Of a stretch of DNA of 64,000 nucleotides, positions 1-14,439 are shown one piece after another; position 1 is the stretch's first letter, and the number at the start of each line of letters is the position of its first letter. Origin of the DNA: Otis tarda (lineage: Eukaryota; Chordata; Aves; Otidiformes; Otididae); assembly GCA_026413225.1 (NCBI GenBank), contig CM048552.1, positions 50,111,001-50,175,000 of the forward strand. Reading direction: 5' to 3'. The notes under the pieces were generated by a model. That model was not told the DNA's origin, did no database searches, and saw only the letters and a list, made by a program, of their open reading frames with translations. The position numbers and the translations under genes were made by a program.

Positions 1-762
1 GGAGCACAATGTCGACCACAGCCTCCAGGATCACAAAAAGAATAATAATGGGAAATTTCTGCCATTGCTTACCCCCATGACAATGGAGAAATATCATTAC
101 AGGCATCATATAGAGACAAAAGTTGTAAACATCATAAATGACTGTGTTTTCTCAAGAAAAGTGAAAAAAAAACCCTGGTTTAGATGAATACTAGATCTGT
201 ACAAGAAAAAAGCTTCTTGTGGGTGTTGTACAAGATACAGTTCAAGATATAACCCTAGAAAAGATACAGTCTATAGTGCTTACAGGATCAAAGTTCAAAG
301 TTCGTGGGAGATAAATGTCAAAAAGTCAACTATATTATCACAGCACTTTGAGAAGGGTGATTAATAAAAACGATGAAGCTTATTAAAAGGGGCTTTTTTT
401 TATAGGCATCTTATCAGAGTCTTTGAGTAAACTGAAATAATCTACAATAAAGACTCAAACCCAAACTCAGTCCTAAAAATAAAAAATATAATAGCCTTTA
501 TAATTAAACACTGGGGTAAACGAGCTGCCTAGAATTGAAAAATCCAAGTTGACTCCAAATGAGGAAAACAGACAAGAAGGTATATCCTGGTAGCTAAACG
601 CAAGAGTATAAGAGGACATGCTGAAATGATCTTGAGAAGCAACAAGCAAATGACATGAAAACTATTAAAAGCCTTTTCAAATGTGTCAGAAACAGTAAGC
701 CCATCAGAGTTGGACAGGTAAGCAAGGTACAGAATAGAGGTTCAGAGAAGTAAAGTCATAGC

Positions 763-950
763 AAAAAAAAAAGAAAAAAAGAGAAGAAAGAAGAAAGAAG
801 AGAAAGGAAAAAGAAAAAGAAAAAGAAAAAGAAAAAGAAAAAGAAAAAGAAAAAGAAAAAGAAAAAGAAAAAGAAAAAGAAAGAAAAGAAAAAGGAAAAG
901 GAAAAGAAAGAGAAAGAAAAAGAAAAAGAAAAGAAAGAAAAAGAAGAAAA
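763..950 (+). repeat. Purine tract with (GAAAAA)n microsatellite
   Basis: About 188 bases contain only A and G on this strand. The core from about 808 to 882 is a regular hexamer GAAAAA. Phe/Ser-rich open frames on the minus strand are products of this low complexity and not genes. Confidence 0.95.
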
Positions 951-3900
951 GCCAAAAGGACTCTTTGTGTCAGGATTTAGTACAGAGAGGCTTAAGGAAG
1001 TTTGCACAACAAAGTCTTTATTTATGGGGGTGAAGCTGAGGCGTTGTCTCAAATTGAACTGTCAGTAGAGAGGTTTTAGAGCAAATCAATAAAGTGAGTA
1101 GCAACACATTGCCAGGAGCAGGTAACAATCACTTGAGGGATCTAAGGGAATTCAAATATAAAATTGCTTAACTTTTCACAGTAGTGTGTAACCTATCGCT
1201 TACATTGGCCCAGGTTCCAGAGTAATGGAAGGTGGCAAATGTGGCCTCAATTTTTAAAATAATCTCCGGAGGGGAGCCAGGAAACCAGAGAATTGTAAAT
1301 TTGACTTCCTGCTGAGGCAGACTGATGGAAGTTATAATAATGAGCAGAATTAGTAGACATGAATATATACAACTTACTGGAGATAGTGAGCAGGGTTCAT
1401 AAATAAAGAAATCATGCCTCACAAATCCTGTACAGTTCTTTGAAAGGACCATTGCGCTTGTAGACAAGGGCAACTTGAGGAAAAAAATTGCCTTTGGATT
1501 CCTAAACCATTCTACAATATCCCTTCCCAAACAATCTTACAGAAACCTAATGTCAGGGGGAGATTGCTGTGCATTAATAACTGCTCAAAGGAGACTGAAC
1601 AGCAGGCAGGAATAAATGGTCACTGTTCTTCCTGGAGCAGTTACTCAGGGAATCCCAGGGGGATCTGGCTGGGAATGGCCACAAATCACCTAGAAAAGCT
1701 GAAGAAAAGCAAAAGGAGAAAGCTTGCTGGTGTTTTGGAAGCAGTCAGGACAATTGGAACCAAAGCAGGCTGGAGAATTTCAAAAGTTTGCATCATGCTG
1801 AGTAAGTGATAAAATGGAAGATAAAATTCATCCTTGATAAATACAAATAGACTGTGGGAACGCAGTTCTGGGCACACTTAGGCAATGATCAGATCCAAAT
1901 TTAGTTAGGTTTGTTTTGGAAACGAGGGAGAACTTAGGATAGTCCTCCAAAGACATCTCCTTGACCATCTTTCATTGTCAAAAAGGCAAACGAGGTTAGG
2001 TATGGACTTAGAGAACAGAAAATAAACCAGCATTCTACTGGTAATGCTGTCACAGCTTAGAGAAAGGGTCAGCTTCTGTCTAAGCCTCTGTCTCTTAAAG
2101 GATGCAGAATAATTAGAAAACTTAAGAGAGAAAGACAACAAAAATGTGCAGAGGCTTCTACGCAAAACAGAGCTTAATATATGAAGACTGCTAACACTGG
2201 AAAAATAAGACCCAATAAAAAATAAGGCCCGCACCTAATATGTACAAAACCCCTGAATCATACGGAGAAGAGGAGGAGGGAACAATTCAACTTTTCCCAA
2301 TACAAGAACAAGGATCATCCAGCAAAAAGCCTGAACGGCACATCTAAAACAAAAAATCAATACTTTTCCACATAGTACCCACCGAACTATGGAAGTGCTG
2401 TAGGATGCCATGGAGGTTTAGCATCTAAACGGGTTTAAAATAAAACCAGGTGGCTACATGGAGTGAGATCTGTGACTGTTAAACAGGCGACTCTCCTCAG
2501 CAAGTCCCTAATCTCCAATTTCCAGAAATTGGGAAAATACAGTAACGTAAGGATTATACTCAGCCTGTTTCTCATGGGCTCTCTCTGCATCTGCTGCAGC
2601 CAGATGGGATAGATGGACCCTTGTTCTGACTCAGTGTGCCATCTTTAAACTCTCTCTGTGCTTTTGTTCACTTTAGCAATTAGTTATTTTGTGGTGCTGA
2701 GGCAAGAAGGAGATGGCCTGACAGTTGTACTGATGCTTGGATGCATGAAAAGGCTCAGAGGAAAAGAGCAAGGTTCTCTCACACTTCCAAATGGCTCAAA
2801 ATAGCTGATAATTCTCCAAGACTGAAGTCTGTTATGTTAAAAGGCAGAAATCTCTTGACCCAGAGGGATGCACAGGTAGCAGGTTTGGGTAGAAAACAGG
2901 AGTGTGCTGTGGTTGGAAGGAAGAAAATTAATAATGCAAGCCCAAACTGTTACTGAAGAAGCTCTAATGGCATTAAAGGATAAGTGCCGGGGTTATTCAC
3001 CGAGGATTTGGGGATTCCCCTGCACTGTATCTAACGTATGGATTAGCACTTTCCCTTTCAACCATTGAAGCTTCACAGACTCAGAAATCCCTGTAACAGG
3101 AAAGGGGGAAAGGTATGATGAGCTGGCTCTAATATACATAAAAATTTTAGTCCGTAAAATGGCCACAGTTGTTGTTAATAACACAAAACCTCGTTATTAA
3201 ACTAAAAAAGGTCGTCTGAAGAAGGCCAGTTGCAGCTTTGTTTCCCACAACAAATGCTGACTACAATGGAGCTGCTGCTGGCTGACAGCTCTCCAACTCC
3301 TGGGAACTGCTGCTCTCTGGTGCCCATCTTCCAAACAAAAAACCGGAACAATTTCTCCGTCATCCTCCTCGCCTTGCTTTTGATGTTGCTACTGAACCAC
3401 CTCATCAAGAGAACGCTCCAGATGTAGTAACTCATGTTCAGATGCATATCCTGTCTAATTAAGTGCTGGCAAACAATATGCATTTGAATTGTAAAATGGG
3501 CCTGTGTAATATGTAAATGAGAGTCAATTTGCAAATTGGGCTTTGTACAGCACCACGTCTTCTACACATGTGACATGAATGGCAAAGAAAATTCTAATTT
3601 TGGTAGTGAGGGTAGCTTAATTTAAACATTTTAAATAGAAAACATCTGGACTCCTCATTCCAAAACTGTTTTCATTTTGAAATTGACTGAGACATCTTGA
3701 AAATGGGGTTCAATAACCTGAAAACGGAACAAAGCACTCCTTTTTGGAGCTGGATGGTTGAATCATTGTTTCTCAAAGAGAATGTTTGCTTTAAAAGGCG
3801 TATAAATCTTCTGTTGAGTCCCTACAGTCACAAGGGCCTTTGATGCATTTTTGCAAGTGATGGCTTAATTTCTGTTTTGATTTTATACTATAAAAACTAC

Positions 3901-5144
3901 ATGGCTGAAATAATGAATGATTTGGTAATATATCTCTCATATTTATTGCTTATTTTCATCACAGTTCTGCCATTTTTATTCCCTCTGCAAACTAGTACAT
4001 CTTCCTTGATGTTAGAGACTGGTGGACTAAATAAATATAAAGCAGAAACTGTCTGCAGCAAAATTTCTATTAGAAGTTCTCCCTTTTCCATTTTAAATAA
4101 TTATGTCCTATAAACCGCACAAAGGAAATAACAAAGTCAGCCAGTAAATCAGCGGCAGTAAGTAGAAAAAGGGACCGTTGATGGTGTTTTTGACTGGTGA
4201 AAATGGATATATAGATGAAGTAGCAATACTTTAGAAAGTCAAAGTTACTTCTGACTTTATTGAAATGCCTGCTGTTCATTACAGAGATTTAAGAGGTTGA
4301 TGCCATGAGGTATAACAGCTATATTTAATGAAAGTTGCAGCACTCCTGCTTTCTGGGCTACTGCAACTATGTTTTATGCCAACTGTAGACACATTGGGTT
4401 CACCTTTAACTGATCATCAAAACATCCCATGTTGTTATTCACAGTGATGCCAACATTCATTGCTTGTGATAACTGTACAGAGTTTTTGTTAATACTTCTG
4501 CTTCCTACTTGTACTGTTTATGTTAAAAATGCTTGTGTTTTAAGAATTATATGCACTAATTTCAGGTACAGAAAAATTAAGATTAACGGCTTAGAGTCGA
4601 ACAAAGCACCTAAGCAGGTATTTATCCTTTTACTGCAAGAACAGCTCCATTGGCCTTAAAGCTCTTTGCTTATATGCTTAATATAAGCCTGTGTTAAGAG
4701 CTTTGCTGGATTTGAAAGTGAAATAGCTTAAAAGCACTATTTAGAGACCCATGCAAAATAACTATGAAATATGAACTTACTTTCTGTGAACAGCATTCCT
4801 CCTCTTTAGCTGTATTTTAATTTTAGGAAAAAAAACAACTATTAATGAAAAGTTTTTCTATAGGACAGAATACCTACATCATTGTCTTTTTTTTTTTTCT
4901 GCTATGGAATATGTAGTCTGGTTATCCCAAGCTACCACACCCTGCTCCTAATTCAGTGTTTTTGCCAGGATAACTCGGATGGATATGCAAGGTAGAAACG
5001 TGCTGGAAGCCCATGTAATGAGTTCCTCAGGAATAGCTATGCAAGATTCAAATGGTTTAGGTGCCCTTGGATAATCAAAGTATTCATTCACTTAAAATTA
5101 TAATCTTCACTTCATTACTCATTCACTTAAAATTATTAAAATTA

Positions 5145-5238
5145 TAATATGATATGATATGATATGATATTATGTATATGATATAATATGATATGATATG
5201 GTAGAATAGAATAGAATAGAATAGAATAGAATAGAATA
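5145..5238 (+). repeat. Compound pentanucleotide microsatellite (GATAT)n-(GAATA)n
   Basis: Repeated GATAT units (5145-5200, interrupted) pass directly into seven to eight uninterrupted GAATA units. The preceding sequence holds two copies of ATTCACTTAAAATTAT. Confidence 0.95.
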
Positions 5239-5898
5239 AAAATTATATAAAATTATATATCCAATGTGGAGTGCATAAGTAAAGTGAGGAAACAAATGGA
5301 AGGATCTGCCTTCTTGAAAGAGGCTTGGGTTTTAAAGACTTTTTCAGAAAAATAGTGTCCATTCGCAGAAAACCTCTTCTTTACATGAACCTTGAAGCCA
5401 AATTTTCACAAGTGTGACTTTCAAAGGGAAAATTTTGATGCAATTTCTCATCAGATTGCATATGAGCCAAAAGCTACTGCCACTTACACAAGAAGTTTGT
5501 CCATATTTTGAAAAACTGTGCTCTGAAATAGTCTATTTTTAACTTTATCAAAAGAAAAATATTTTTGTTTCTTACTTACCGAAGGCTTGTTCATGTGATA
5601 ATGCTGTGCAGAACAGAGCTGTGTTTATCACAAGACGGTAAACCAGGAATTGAGGATGCATGTTGAGGGCTGATGAACAGTACCTGATGTAAAAGAAATT
5701 GAGAGAAGTGTAGTCACTATTCAATCCACTTTCCTCAAAGTGGTGACACCTTTTCAGTGTGTCATTATAAAACAGTCACAAACCTAAGCTATTAGAAGAT
5801 TCCCAGAGCAAAACTCATTCACTCAGAGCCTGTTCTAAAGTGAATAAGCCTCATGGCCATGTACCAGAAAAAGTAGAAAAAGATGGCAAAAAAAAAAA

Positions 5899-5946
5899 GA
5901 ATTCAGAGGTGGCAAAAAAAAGAATTCAGAGGTGGCAAAAAAAAAA
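5899..5946 (+). repeat. Tandem duplication of a 23-25-bp unit
   Basis: The unit GAATTCAGAGGTGGC plus an A run occurs twice head to tail (5899-5921 and 5922-5946), differing only in A-run length. Confidence 0.95.
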
Positions 5947-8900
5947 GACAACTGCACTCTTGAAATGTTTATGAGATGACAGAGGTTATTTTTCTTGTTA
6001 AAAGACAGCAAATTAGCAGTGACCAGATCCGACCTACCTACCATTCAACTAGAGAGGCAGGGAGTCAAAAGGAAGAGTGCAGCAAGAGGTGCTTGTGCTG
6101 GCAAAATCTATGCATACTTCTAAAAATTCAAAAACACGCTTGTCATGTGAGTATTTACTGATTGTAAAATGTTAGCACAGAAGTATCCTGGTTTATTTTG
6201 GTTTTCTTTTCAATAGACAGTCACTTCATATAAATAGTACTTCTCCATACCATCCTTACATAGTCATTTTGATCGTCTCTTGGCACCATGTGTTCTGGGA
6301 TATCTAACTCCAAAAAGGTTATTATTATCCTATAATTTGTAACTTACAAATGTGGGCTACATTTTAGCTGCCAACAGCACAGGAATAATCTGTGGTTATA
6401 GGTTCCAGCTGAATACTTCCAAGGCTTTTATGTGTTGTGGTTGCAATAGAATTATTCTTCAGATCACTCCATAAAATTAGGAAACTATGAGGTCATTTCC
6501 AATAAACAATTACCATATAATTCACTGAGTGATTAGGGGTGGAGGGGAAAGCTGTTGTTTCTTGCTTGTTGTGTGTGGCTTAAATCTGCACAAGGTAAAC
6601 GTTGGTGGAATAGGTAAAGGAGCACAACCTGCAACTAGCCCTGAAATGCAGGAAAGAGATCTGGAGAGAATGCCCACTAGGAAAGAGAAATTAAGAGTTA
6701 GATCAATGGAAAATTAAGATTGAAAGGATGCTGAGGGAAACAGAAGTGCAAACTCATAACTAAGGTTCAAGATGTTGGTGCTGCCCTATTGATGAAGAAG
6801 AGATTGTACTAGATACATAACTTCCAACAATTGTTTTGGGTTCATTGACTCATATAAATCCTTCCCTGTGTATCTCCATGTTCAGATTTACAGCTTTGGG
6901 GCTTGTAAGGAGGAGAGGGACATTCATACCTTGACTTGTTCTTTCCTGCACCATATCTGGCTCTAAGATGTGAAGATGTGGTGTGACATGATAAGTGAGG
7001 TTTGGCTTCATTTTGTCTTCCTCTTTTCCTGCTCTCAATCTTTCCTCACACTCTGTGGGATTGCAGAAGAAACAAAAACAACCTACGTGGAGATGAAGAG
7101 ATATCTATTCCCATGGCATCTTAGAGGATCTGATCTGGGTAGATACATGGGAAAGGTAAGAAGCAAAAGGAGGAAAGAGATGGGGGGAAATTAAAGGCTG
7201 AAATACCTCAAGACGTGCTTCAGGAGGTGAGGAGTGTTGCCTTATGTTATCTTCCACAGTCCTCATTTTAGTAACCCCTTTACACATTTTTTGTTGCAGC
7301 TGTGGACAACTGTGTTGGTACCACAGAAGCACAGTGGCTGCTGTCCTTGTGCTGCTGACTGCTGATGGAGGAAAAACAATGCTGGTGCCTATTAAGCAGA
7401 TGGCTGCACAAAACCCCAGGCAATACATTATCCATGCTGGAATGCCACAGAGGCACCGTCAAAGGATTGGTCTTCAGGTCTGCTCCCTCTGAGGCTGGTG
7501 GTACAGGTACTGGAAAAAAAAACCAGAATCATGCCAAGGCTAAATGGTCTTGAAAATCCTATTGTTTCTGACCAAAATCAGCCAAAACTGGTGGCATAAA
7601 AGCTTCCCACCGAACATCCCTGGCAATTGGATCGAGGCTTCTTTGACTGCTGTCTGTCATACTCTACTACTCCAAAAATGAGATGGGCTCTGCCTGGAGA
7701 AAAACGGACTGCTGTTTGCATCTAGCCAGCAGGAATGTAACCACCAACATATTGAAAAGGTTTCGTATGTAAAATGCTTGGCTTTGAGGAGCAAGGCCTG
7801 AAGTCCTTATATAGTCTAAGATGGTTCTGGATTTGGCTGAAGTTCAGAAGCTTGCTTTCTGTCTGTACAAATAAGCCCCTGGAAGTCCAGTTAAGACATT
7901 CCTAAAACAGAGCTTCTTACAGTTTAAAATTAATAGTCAGTAGTAAGTCATTATGATTTTACGTAATAAACCAGCTATAAGGGTTTGCAGCCAGTTCTTA
8001 AACTTCCAGGAACTGTGCTGCGGGATATAATGTCTCTATAGAGATCTTTTGTTGTGCCACAAAATAGGTCTACAAATCTACAGCATTCTACAATCCTTCT
8101 TATATCTCTCTGTCATATATTACAGTGGTGCCTCATGCAACAAGCGCACGTCTTCCCATAATTGTATTTTCTAAAGATCTCTTTGTGCCTTCCAAAAAGA
8201 TGGAGAGTAAAGACAGAAAAATAAGTTGACATTTTCAGTTTTTGGAGGAGTAAAATCTGAACTCTACAATTGCTGCTCTTGTTTCTCTGTAGGGATACTT
8301 GTATTCCACCCTTTTGCTCCTGCACATACAGCTTCACTGTATTTTATGTTCATATTCTGTTTTGAGTTAGAAAAAATCGTGAGATTTATGAATGAGAGGT
8401 TATTAGAAACTATTAATGTAATATCATTCACTCAGATTTAAAATAAATAGCCAGCTACCATAGCATTTTGAAATGCAAATAGATTTTAAATTTTTTTTTC
8501 ATATAAAAAATTTTTAATTGGAAGCTCAGAGAACAGTTTCATAAGCAAAGATAAATTCTTTAAAAAGTAAATAAAATTGGAAGAAAAATAACTTATGGAG
8601 CAAGATTATTTATATACAACAAATTTATAATAAGCTATTTCTTGAAGCTGTTAAAACCAATAAGAGAAGCTGTGAGAATATTCCTTCAAATGACTGAATT
8701 TTGTTATTCAAATTATTTTATTGGATTTCTATAGACTTTATGCAAACTCTTCTGTGTTAAATTAAAAGAAACTGTAAAAATCATTTTGCTGGAAAGAATT
8801 ATTTAAAGAAACAGTGTAATTTCAATCAAAACTGCAAAACACTTTTCAAAATAATTTTAAATGTATAAACATGAACTCTTGCATTGGAAATCTGGCTCAA

Positions 8901-10439
8901 AGGATTAAGTGAATTGTGACTAAGACTACAATTTTATTCTGACTTTTTTGTCTAGACATAGTTAACCAAAACAGTGAACTGTTTTAATCAATGACTTAAA
9001 ACACCCTTATCATTTTCTACAGATCAATAATTTTTCTGAAAATTATAACAAAAAGAAAAAAAATATATTTCAGAACTTCCAGAACAACGACAGAACAAAT
9101 TAAAGATTTAGAATTCATCCAAAAAGTATTAGTTTTTAATTCTTTTTTTTCCAACAGCACTGCGGAATATTGTTTCTGGAAAAAAAAAAAAAAAGTCCGT
9201 TTCTGAACACCAGAATTGCAGAATAAAAGGAGTTGATCTTGCAACATATTTGTTGAGAAACCATTAACGTGCTTCCCTGTTTAAGAGCAGCTGGCACATC
9301 ATAGAAGACTTTTATGAACATTCTGATTTTAATTAATCCCTTGGGGTTCTCCATTGACCTCAGGACAGTTACACAAGGATGAGATTTGTCTTCTTGTTAG
9401 AAACAATTCTGTTTATAAATATGTCTTTAATTTTGGTAGGAGCTGGGTGGATTCTTCACTCTTCTCAGTAGAGCACTACGAGTACAAAGCTGAATTATTT
9501 GTTCGTTGTTTGGCTGCTGCTTAATTAGATTTCTCAGTTCTAACCAAGCTTGTTTTGGAGCTCACCTGTTGCTGGGCTTGTGTTGTAAACCCGGCTTTCA
9601 TCACAGCCTCTCATGCTCTTGTTTGTTTGCATCTACAATATGCTTTCTGTGGTTTTCTAGATAAAAGAGGCCAAAATTGTGGCTTCCAAGATTTGAGTTA
9701 ACCCAAGGGAAAGGGCATTGGTAGTATGTTACTTCTTTTTTTTTCAGCTGTGATTTCTGAGTTCATATGAGCTGGGGACTCCATATGAAGTTAAATGGGA
9801 ACAAACCAGCACGGATTAAGATCACAGTAAACCCTCCCATTAAAACCACCCATCTTTGTACTGGCTGTAAATCTTCCCATGTGTCAACCTAATCTTTGAT
9901 CGTGTTCACAGTAAGTAGCTGTGATGTTACAAAGAGACTTCTCAGTCACTTGAGGAATGAGTAGCGAGAGCTGTTGAACTTGTATAGTTACGCAAATCCC
10001 TATTTCTGTATCAGGAGGCTCGTTAATGTATCCATAAGGAAAGATGGGCAGAGGAAGGCATGTGGGAGAAGGATTGCACACATGCCAGCATTACACCTTC
10101 TCCTTCAGGGGAGAGTGAGTCAGAAATTTTTGACTGACTTCCACACATCCTTGCTTTGAAGTGGTTAATTTTGGCTTGATTTGACTGTGCAGGAGACACT
10201 GCAAACCAGCATTTGTGCTGATACCGTCAGCTTTCCAGTGGGGAATGAATCCAGTGCAGGCAAACACCACAGCACTGCCCAAAATGTGTTCAAAACATCA
10301 ATCACGGGGATTACACAACATATTTCATAGATATTTACATGCAGAAATCTCACCAGCTGGGTTAATCTTGTAGAAGTACAATTAGATGATATTTTATATG
10401 TATTATAAAGGCTGAGCCACAGGGCTCTGTGCCAAGCTC

Positions 10440-10535
10440 CAGTCTCATAAACAACAGCGTAAATCCACAGCAACTCCCTCAACTTCAGTGGAGATTACAT
10501 CAAAGCTGAGCCAGGATTCTAGGTTGCTTCCCACT
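10440..10535. repeat. Possible ancient amniote interspersed repeat
   Basis: The words GCGTAAATCCACAGCAACTC, CTTCAGTGGAGATTACA and GAGCCAGGATTC resemble a common old reptile/bird repeat built around TTTACACC...ACTTCAATGGAGTTAC...GGCC. Only pattern resemblance supports this. Confidence 0.3.
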
Positions 10536-10615
10536 GCCTACACACAACCTACTACATTGCCTAAACTGAACCCTGGCTGCCTCATTTCTGGCACTTTAAA
10601 GGAACAGTTACCAAA

Positions 10616-10660
10616 TACATACATATATATATGTATTTATATATATATATATACACATGT
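10616..10660 (+). repeat. (TA)n microsatellite
   Basis: Alternating TA dinucleotides with CA/TG edges, interrupted once by GTATT. Confidence 0.9.
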
Positions 10661-13600
10661 AGTGTGAAATGTTAGCAATGCTGGAAATAGTAACCTAACA
10701 CCAAGAATTTACTAGTGTGAATTTTACATTTCAACAAGTGCCCATATTCTTGTGCATGCACCTATGTGACATTCATATGGACAGTAGATTTTATAGATGC
10801 GTGTGTGAGCCCTGAAGAAGAGGAATAAACAGAGAACTTTAACAAAACAACAGAGAGGGAGATGATAGGGTGATTTCAAGATTATTTTCTCAAATTTACA
10901 GCAGTGACAAGCGACAGGATTACTACACTGGGGAAAAAATTCAAGTGTTAAATAGTGTGTTTTGGACTTTTCAGATTACTTTTAAGTTAGTTTTCACGTT
11001 TCCTAGTGTAATCCTTTAACGAGGATGCCCTGTGGCTTGGGTAGAGAGCTTACAGAGAACCTATTTTTAGTCCAATTTCCTACAGATATCTGGCTCTTCA
11101 CATGATTACATGTGAAACTACAGCCTGGAGATCTGTCCATCTTTCTCCTTGTCCTCCTCAATGACTTTCAGTCAGTTGCAGTCGTATCAAAGAGAGATGT
11201 AGAACTCTTAAAAATATTAAATTCCTACAGATTTTCTGATCTTTTGTGACTGAGTGGAGGAGAAAGACCTAAAACAGTGCTCTTAGTGTGAGCTCTGAGC
11301 ACTATTACTAGACGTTAAGGGAAGCCACTCAGGAGAAGGGAAGTTTAAACAGTCCAGCCAGAGGAAATGCTTTAGTCAGAGCTTGAACCATACGAGGCAC
11401 AGAATATCACTAGTCACTGAGGCACAAGTAACCAGAGCTCATCAGGTCTTCTGCTCAGGGAACTGCTTCTCAAAATAATGAGAAATATGATGCTTCCACC
11501 CCAAAACCTGACAAGGCATAGAAGGATAAAACCTAAATGCAGTTTTAAGTCATTATTTTAGCTTTCTAATAAATATTTTGTAATTTTCTAATTGGCAGTG
11601 TCCTTTTAATAGTTGCTTTAAAAATCTGTTCTGAAATTGTGTCATTGATTTCTTTCTGTGCGTTGAGTTCTCTTTCTTTATGGCCTTTAAAAGCAAATTT
11701 TGGTACATTTTAGCACCTTACATAGGCAATTCTGGTGAGCTCAGAAAGATTTGTTGCAATTGGCTTTTAATCCAGAGCTTTCTGGCAGCCTTGTAGATAA
11801 AACCTCGACTTAAATATGACTTCATAGCCCACGTTCACCTTAGCAGATACAACAGTCATTGGACTCATATCTCTGGAAGGGACATCCCCTGCGAACTCTG
11901 CTCTTCCCTGTGGAAGCTCCCTGTGCCCATGGCATCCTCCACCACAGCTCAGCATCCACTTTTAAGATTAAATGATCAGGCCTTTTCTCAAGATTTCAAA
12001 GAAACTCTTGAAATTAGATATCCCAGAGCTTGAGCTTGCAGAGTCTGGGCAGTGGCTGGGAAATACAAACTCCTAGTTTTGTGCCTCCTTGGATCTGTTA
12101 ACTGTGAAGTTTAAAGTTGACATATTAGGCACCAAAGACAAACAAATCACGTCCATTCAATTTAGTACTTAAGTAAATAAAATTTGAGTTTCTGTAGGTC
12201 ATCTCCAGATGGAAAAAAAATCACACCAAAAACTTTAGTTTTTCAAATGCCAACAAGTCTTGCAAGTAATTTGTATCCAAGTGCCACAGATGGCAAGCAC
12301 CACATTGCAAAGTATACAAAAGCACAAATTCATCCGTTGGATCCTCGATGAGGGCATACTGTGCTCATACTTGGAAAAGAAACGTTCAATTAATTTCCAG
12401 GAAGTCAAACTTTCTAAACTATAAAACTATAGAAACAAGTTTAATGCTTCCAGTCAATACTGATACCCTTTCTTGGCTGCTAAAAGAAACCCTTTCACTT
12501 CATTAAGATGCACCTCCAGAGCCCTCCCCTTTCCCACGGGACACGTCGTGCTCCCAACCCTAATGACTGCAATCGCAGAAACCTATGTTTCTGTAAGGCC
12601 TTTCATGGCACATCACGCTGTTCTACAGATGTACTTTCTGCCCGCGCTGAAATCCTGTGGAGAAAGGGGGAAAGGAGGTTCCCTTTGAAAACAAACAAAA
12701 ACATAAAAAAAAACCAAGCAAGCAAACAAAATCTCTATTGACAGCTCACTGTGCCAGTGCTGTGTGTGTTTGCTGTGCTGGGCAGCCCGCTGCCATGGCC
12801 GAGTCTGCTAAATCAGCCATGCCGCGAGCTGAACCGATCGCTTTCCTGCCACCTTTCCTGGCGGTGGCAAGAAGCCAAAGCCCCTGTCTTATTTGTCAGA
12901 CCCTGTCCTTCACACCCACAGCAGACATCAAGAGTATTGCTTCCCAGAAGACGTCACGTGGGAGCTCCCCCCTGCCATCCTCAGATGGGCTCCAGGGGCT
13001 GCTGAACCCTGCAGAGCGCAGTGACCTTGCCTGTGCTCCACCTCTTCCTGTCGACTGCTGAGCATCTTGAACTTGCTGTGGTGCCAGAATGGGCAGAGCT
13101 TGGGCTCCTCAGCCCTGCCGAGTACTGCCCTTTGAACAAGGAGCAGCATCAGCAGCCTCTTGCGCCTGGGGATGGCTTGGCCACCGACTGCTGGCTGTGG
13201 TGTTACTCATTATCCCAGCCGCATGCATGGCTGGAGTTACAATGATTTCTACCAGCTTGAGGATAAAACCCTAAATATACAATTTCCTGCCCTTAAGGCC
13301 TTGGCTTTCAAGCATATTTCAAATATGGGCCTCTCATTTAAATGAAAAAGAGGAATAAGTGCCTAAATCTCACTCAGGTACTGGTTTTAGGCTCTTCTCA
13401 TCGCTTTCCAAACAAACTCGCTTAAGCTGGAAATTCAACAAAAACAGGCTTGTTCAGTTGCACTACATAAGCCAACTAAAACCGAAACTGAAGGACAGCA
13501 GTAAGAGAAGAATTAGGGTCTGGAAGGCAAAGGCCTAATTAGCTGTGGTGAGTTAGGAGATCTGATAACAAATACAAAGCAGAACGGTTTTTAGATTATC

Positions 13601-14439
13601 TGCATCTACAGGGGAAGACTCCTGTTGTTTCTTAACTGACCAGGTTAATAAACCTCTTGCTGTGCCAGTTTGTTAGGGCTGGAATGCTTTGTGACTAAGG
13701 AAAAGAAAAGCAGCTCTGACACTTTCAACTGATGAGGGCTTTTTTAATGAGACTAGTTGGCCTGACTTTCAAACGCTGGATGGACACGTGCAGGGTTGAG
13801 TGGAGGTTGCTTCACAACTGTAATGATGCTGCAAAGTAAATGCAGGCAAAGTTATGTGAAACCAGTTGAATGTGGTGCCCTGAGTTACTGCAGAGTTATA
13901 CTTACGAACTACATCTAATGAGTACGGAACTTGGCTGAATTGGAGATAAAAGGATGTTAAAAAATCGTTCCTTGGAGCTCCTTCTCAGGCTCCTGTTTCG
14001 ACACTTCTTTTTCACCTTGTGCCTGCCATGCTAGGCTTCTGCGAATATGGAGCTTGTTTGAGTTCTGAGCTCTTAGTACTGGTTTTAATTTTAGTAATAG
14101 AGTTCATTTGGATTTTGTCTGGTTTCTGCTGTGCTAAAACACAGCTACACAAAACCACCAGTTTTTTAATGGATGAACCTAACAAAAACTATCAACATTT
14201 ACAACATTTACAACACTTAACATTTACAACAGATCAGAAACTTCAGTAAACATTTAGGATCCTGCTCATGATTATCTTGACAGTGAGTCTTCTGAGCTAA
14301 AGTAAGCCAAGAGCAAGCCCTGAAGAAGCTGGTGTCCATAAACTGCAGGGTTTAAATAACAGTTAAAAATCTACTTGTCATCTAAGGCCCCTCAGAATTT
14401 TTCCCTCATTTTATCCAATTCAGGAGTTCAGTTTCTTAA

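Larger units (their letters stand above)
1..14439. other. Non-coding DNA upstream of PLXNC1, left part
   Basis: AT-rich sequence without any recognisable exon, RNA gene or intact transposon apart from the tandem repeats listed separately and a possible old repeat near 10.4 kb. Open frames are short, overlap on both strands and resemble no family I know. The locally GC-richer part at 12,500-13,250 shows several overlapping frames in different registers and no splice-bounded exon that I recognise. No exon of CRADD, the mammalian upstream neighbour, was found. Confidence 0.6.

Noticed and set aside
704..1052. Phe/Ser-rich minus-strand frames
   Set aside because: They are direct translations of the purine microsatellite.
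12657..13061. 134-codon + strand open frame in a GC-richer patch
   Set aside because: At least two other frames are open over the same bases, there are no matching splice sites and no recognisable domain.
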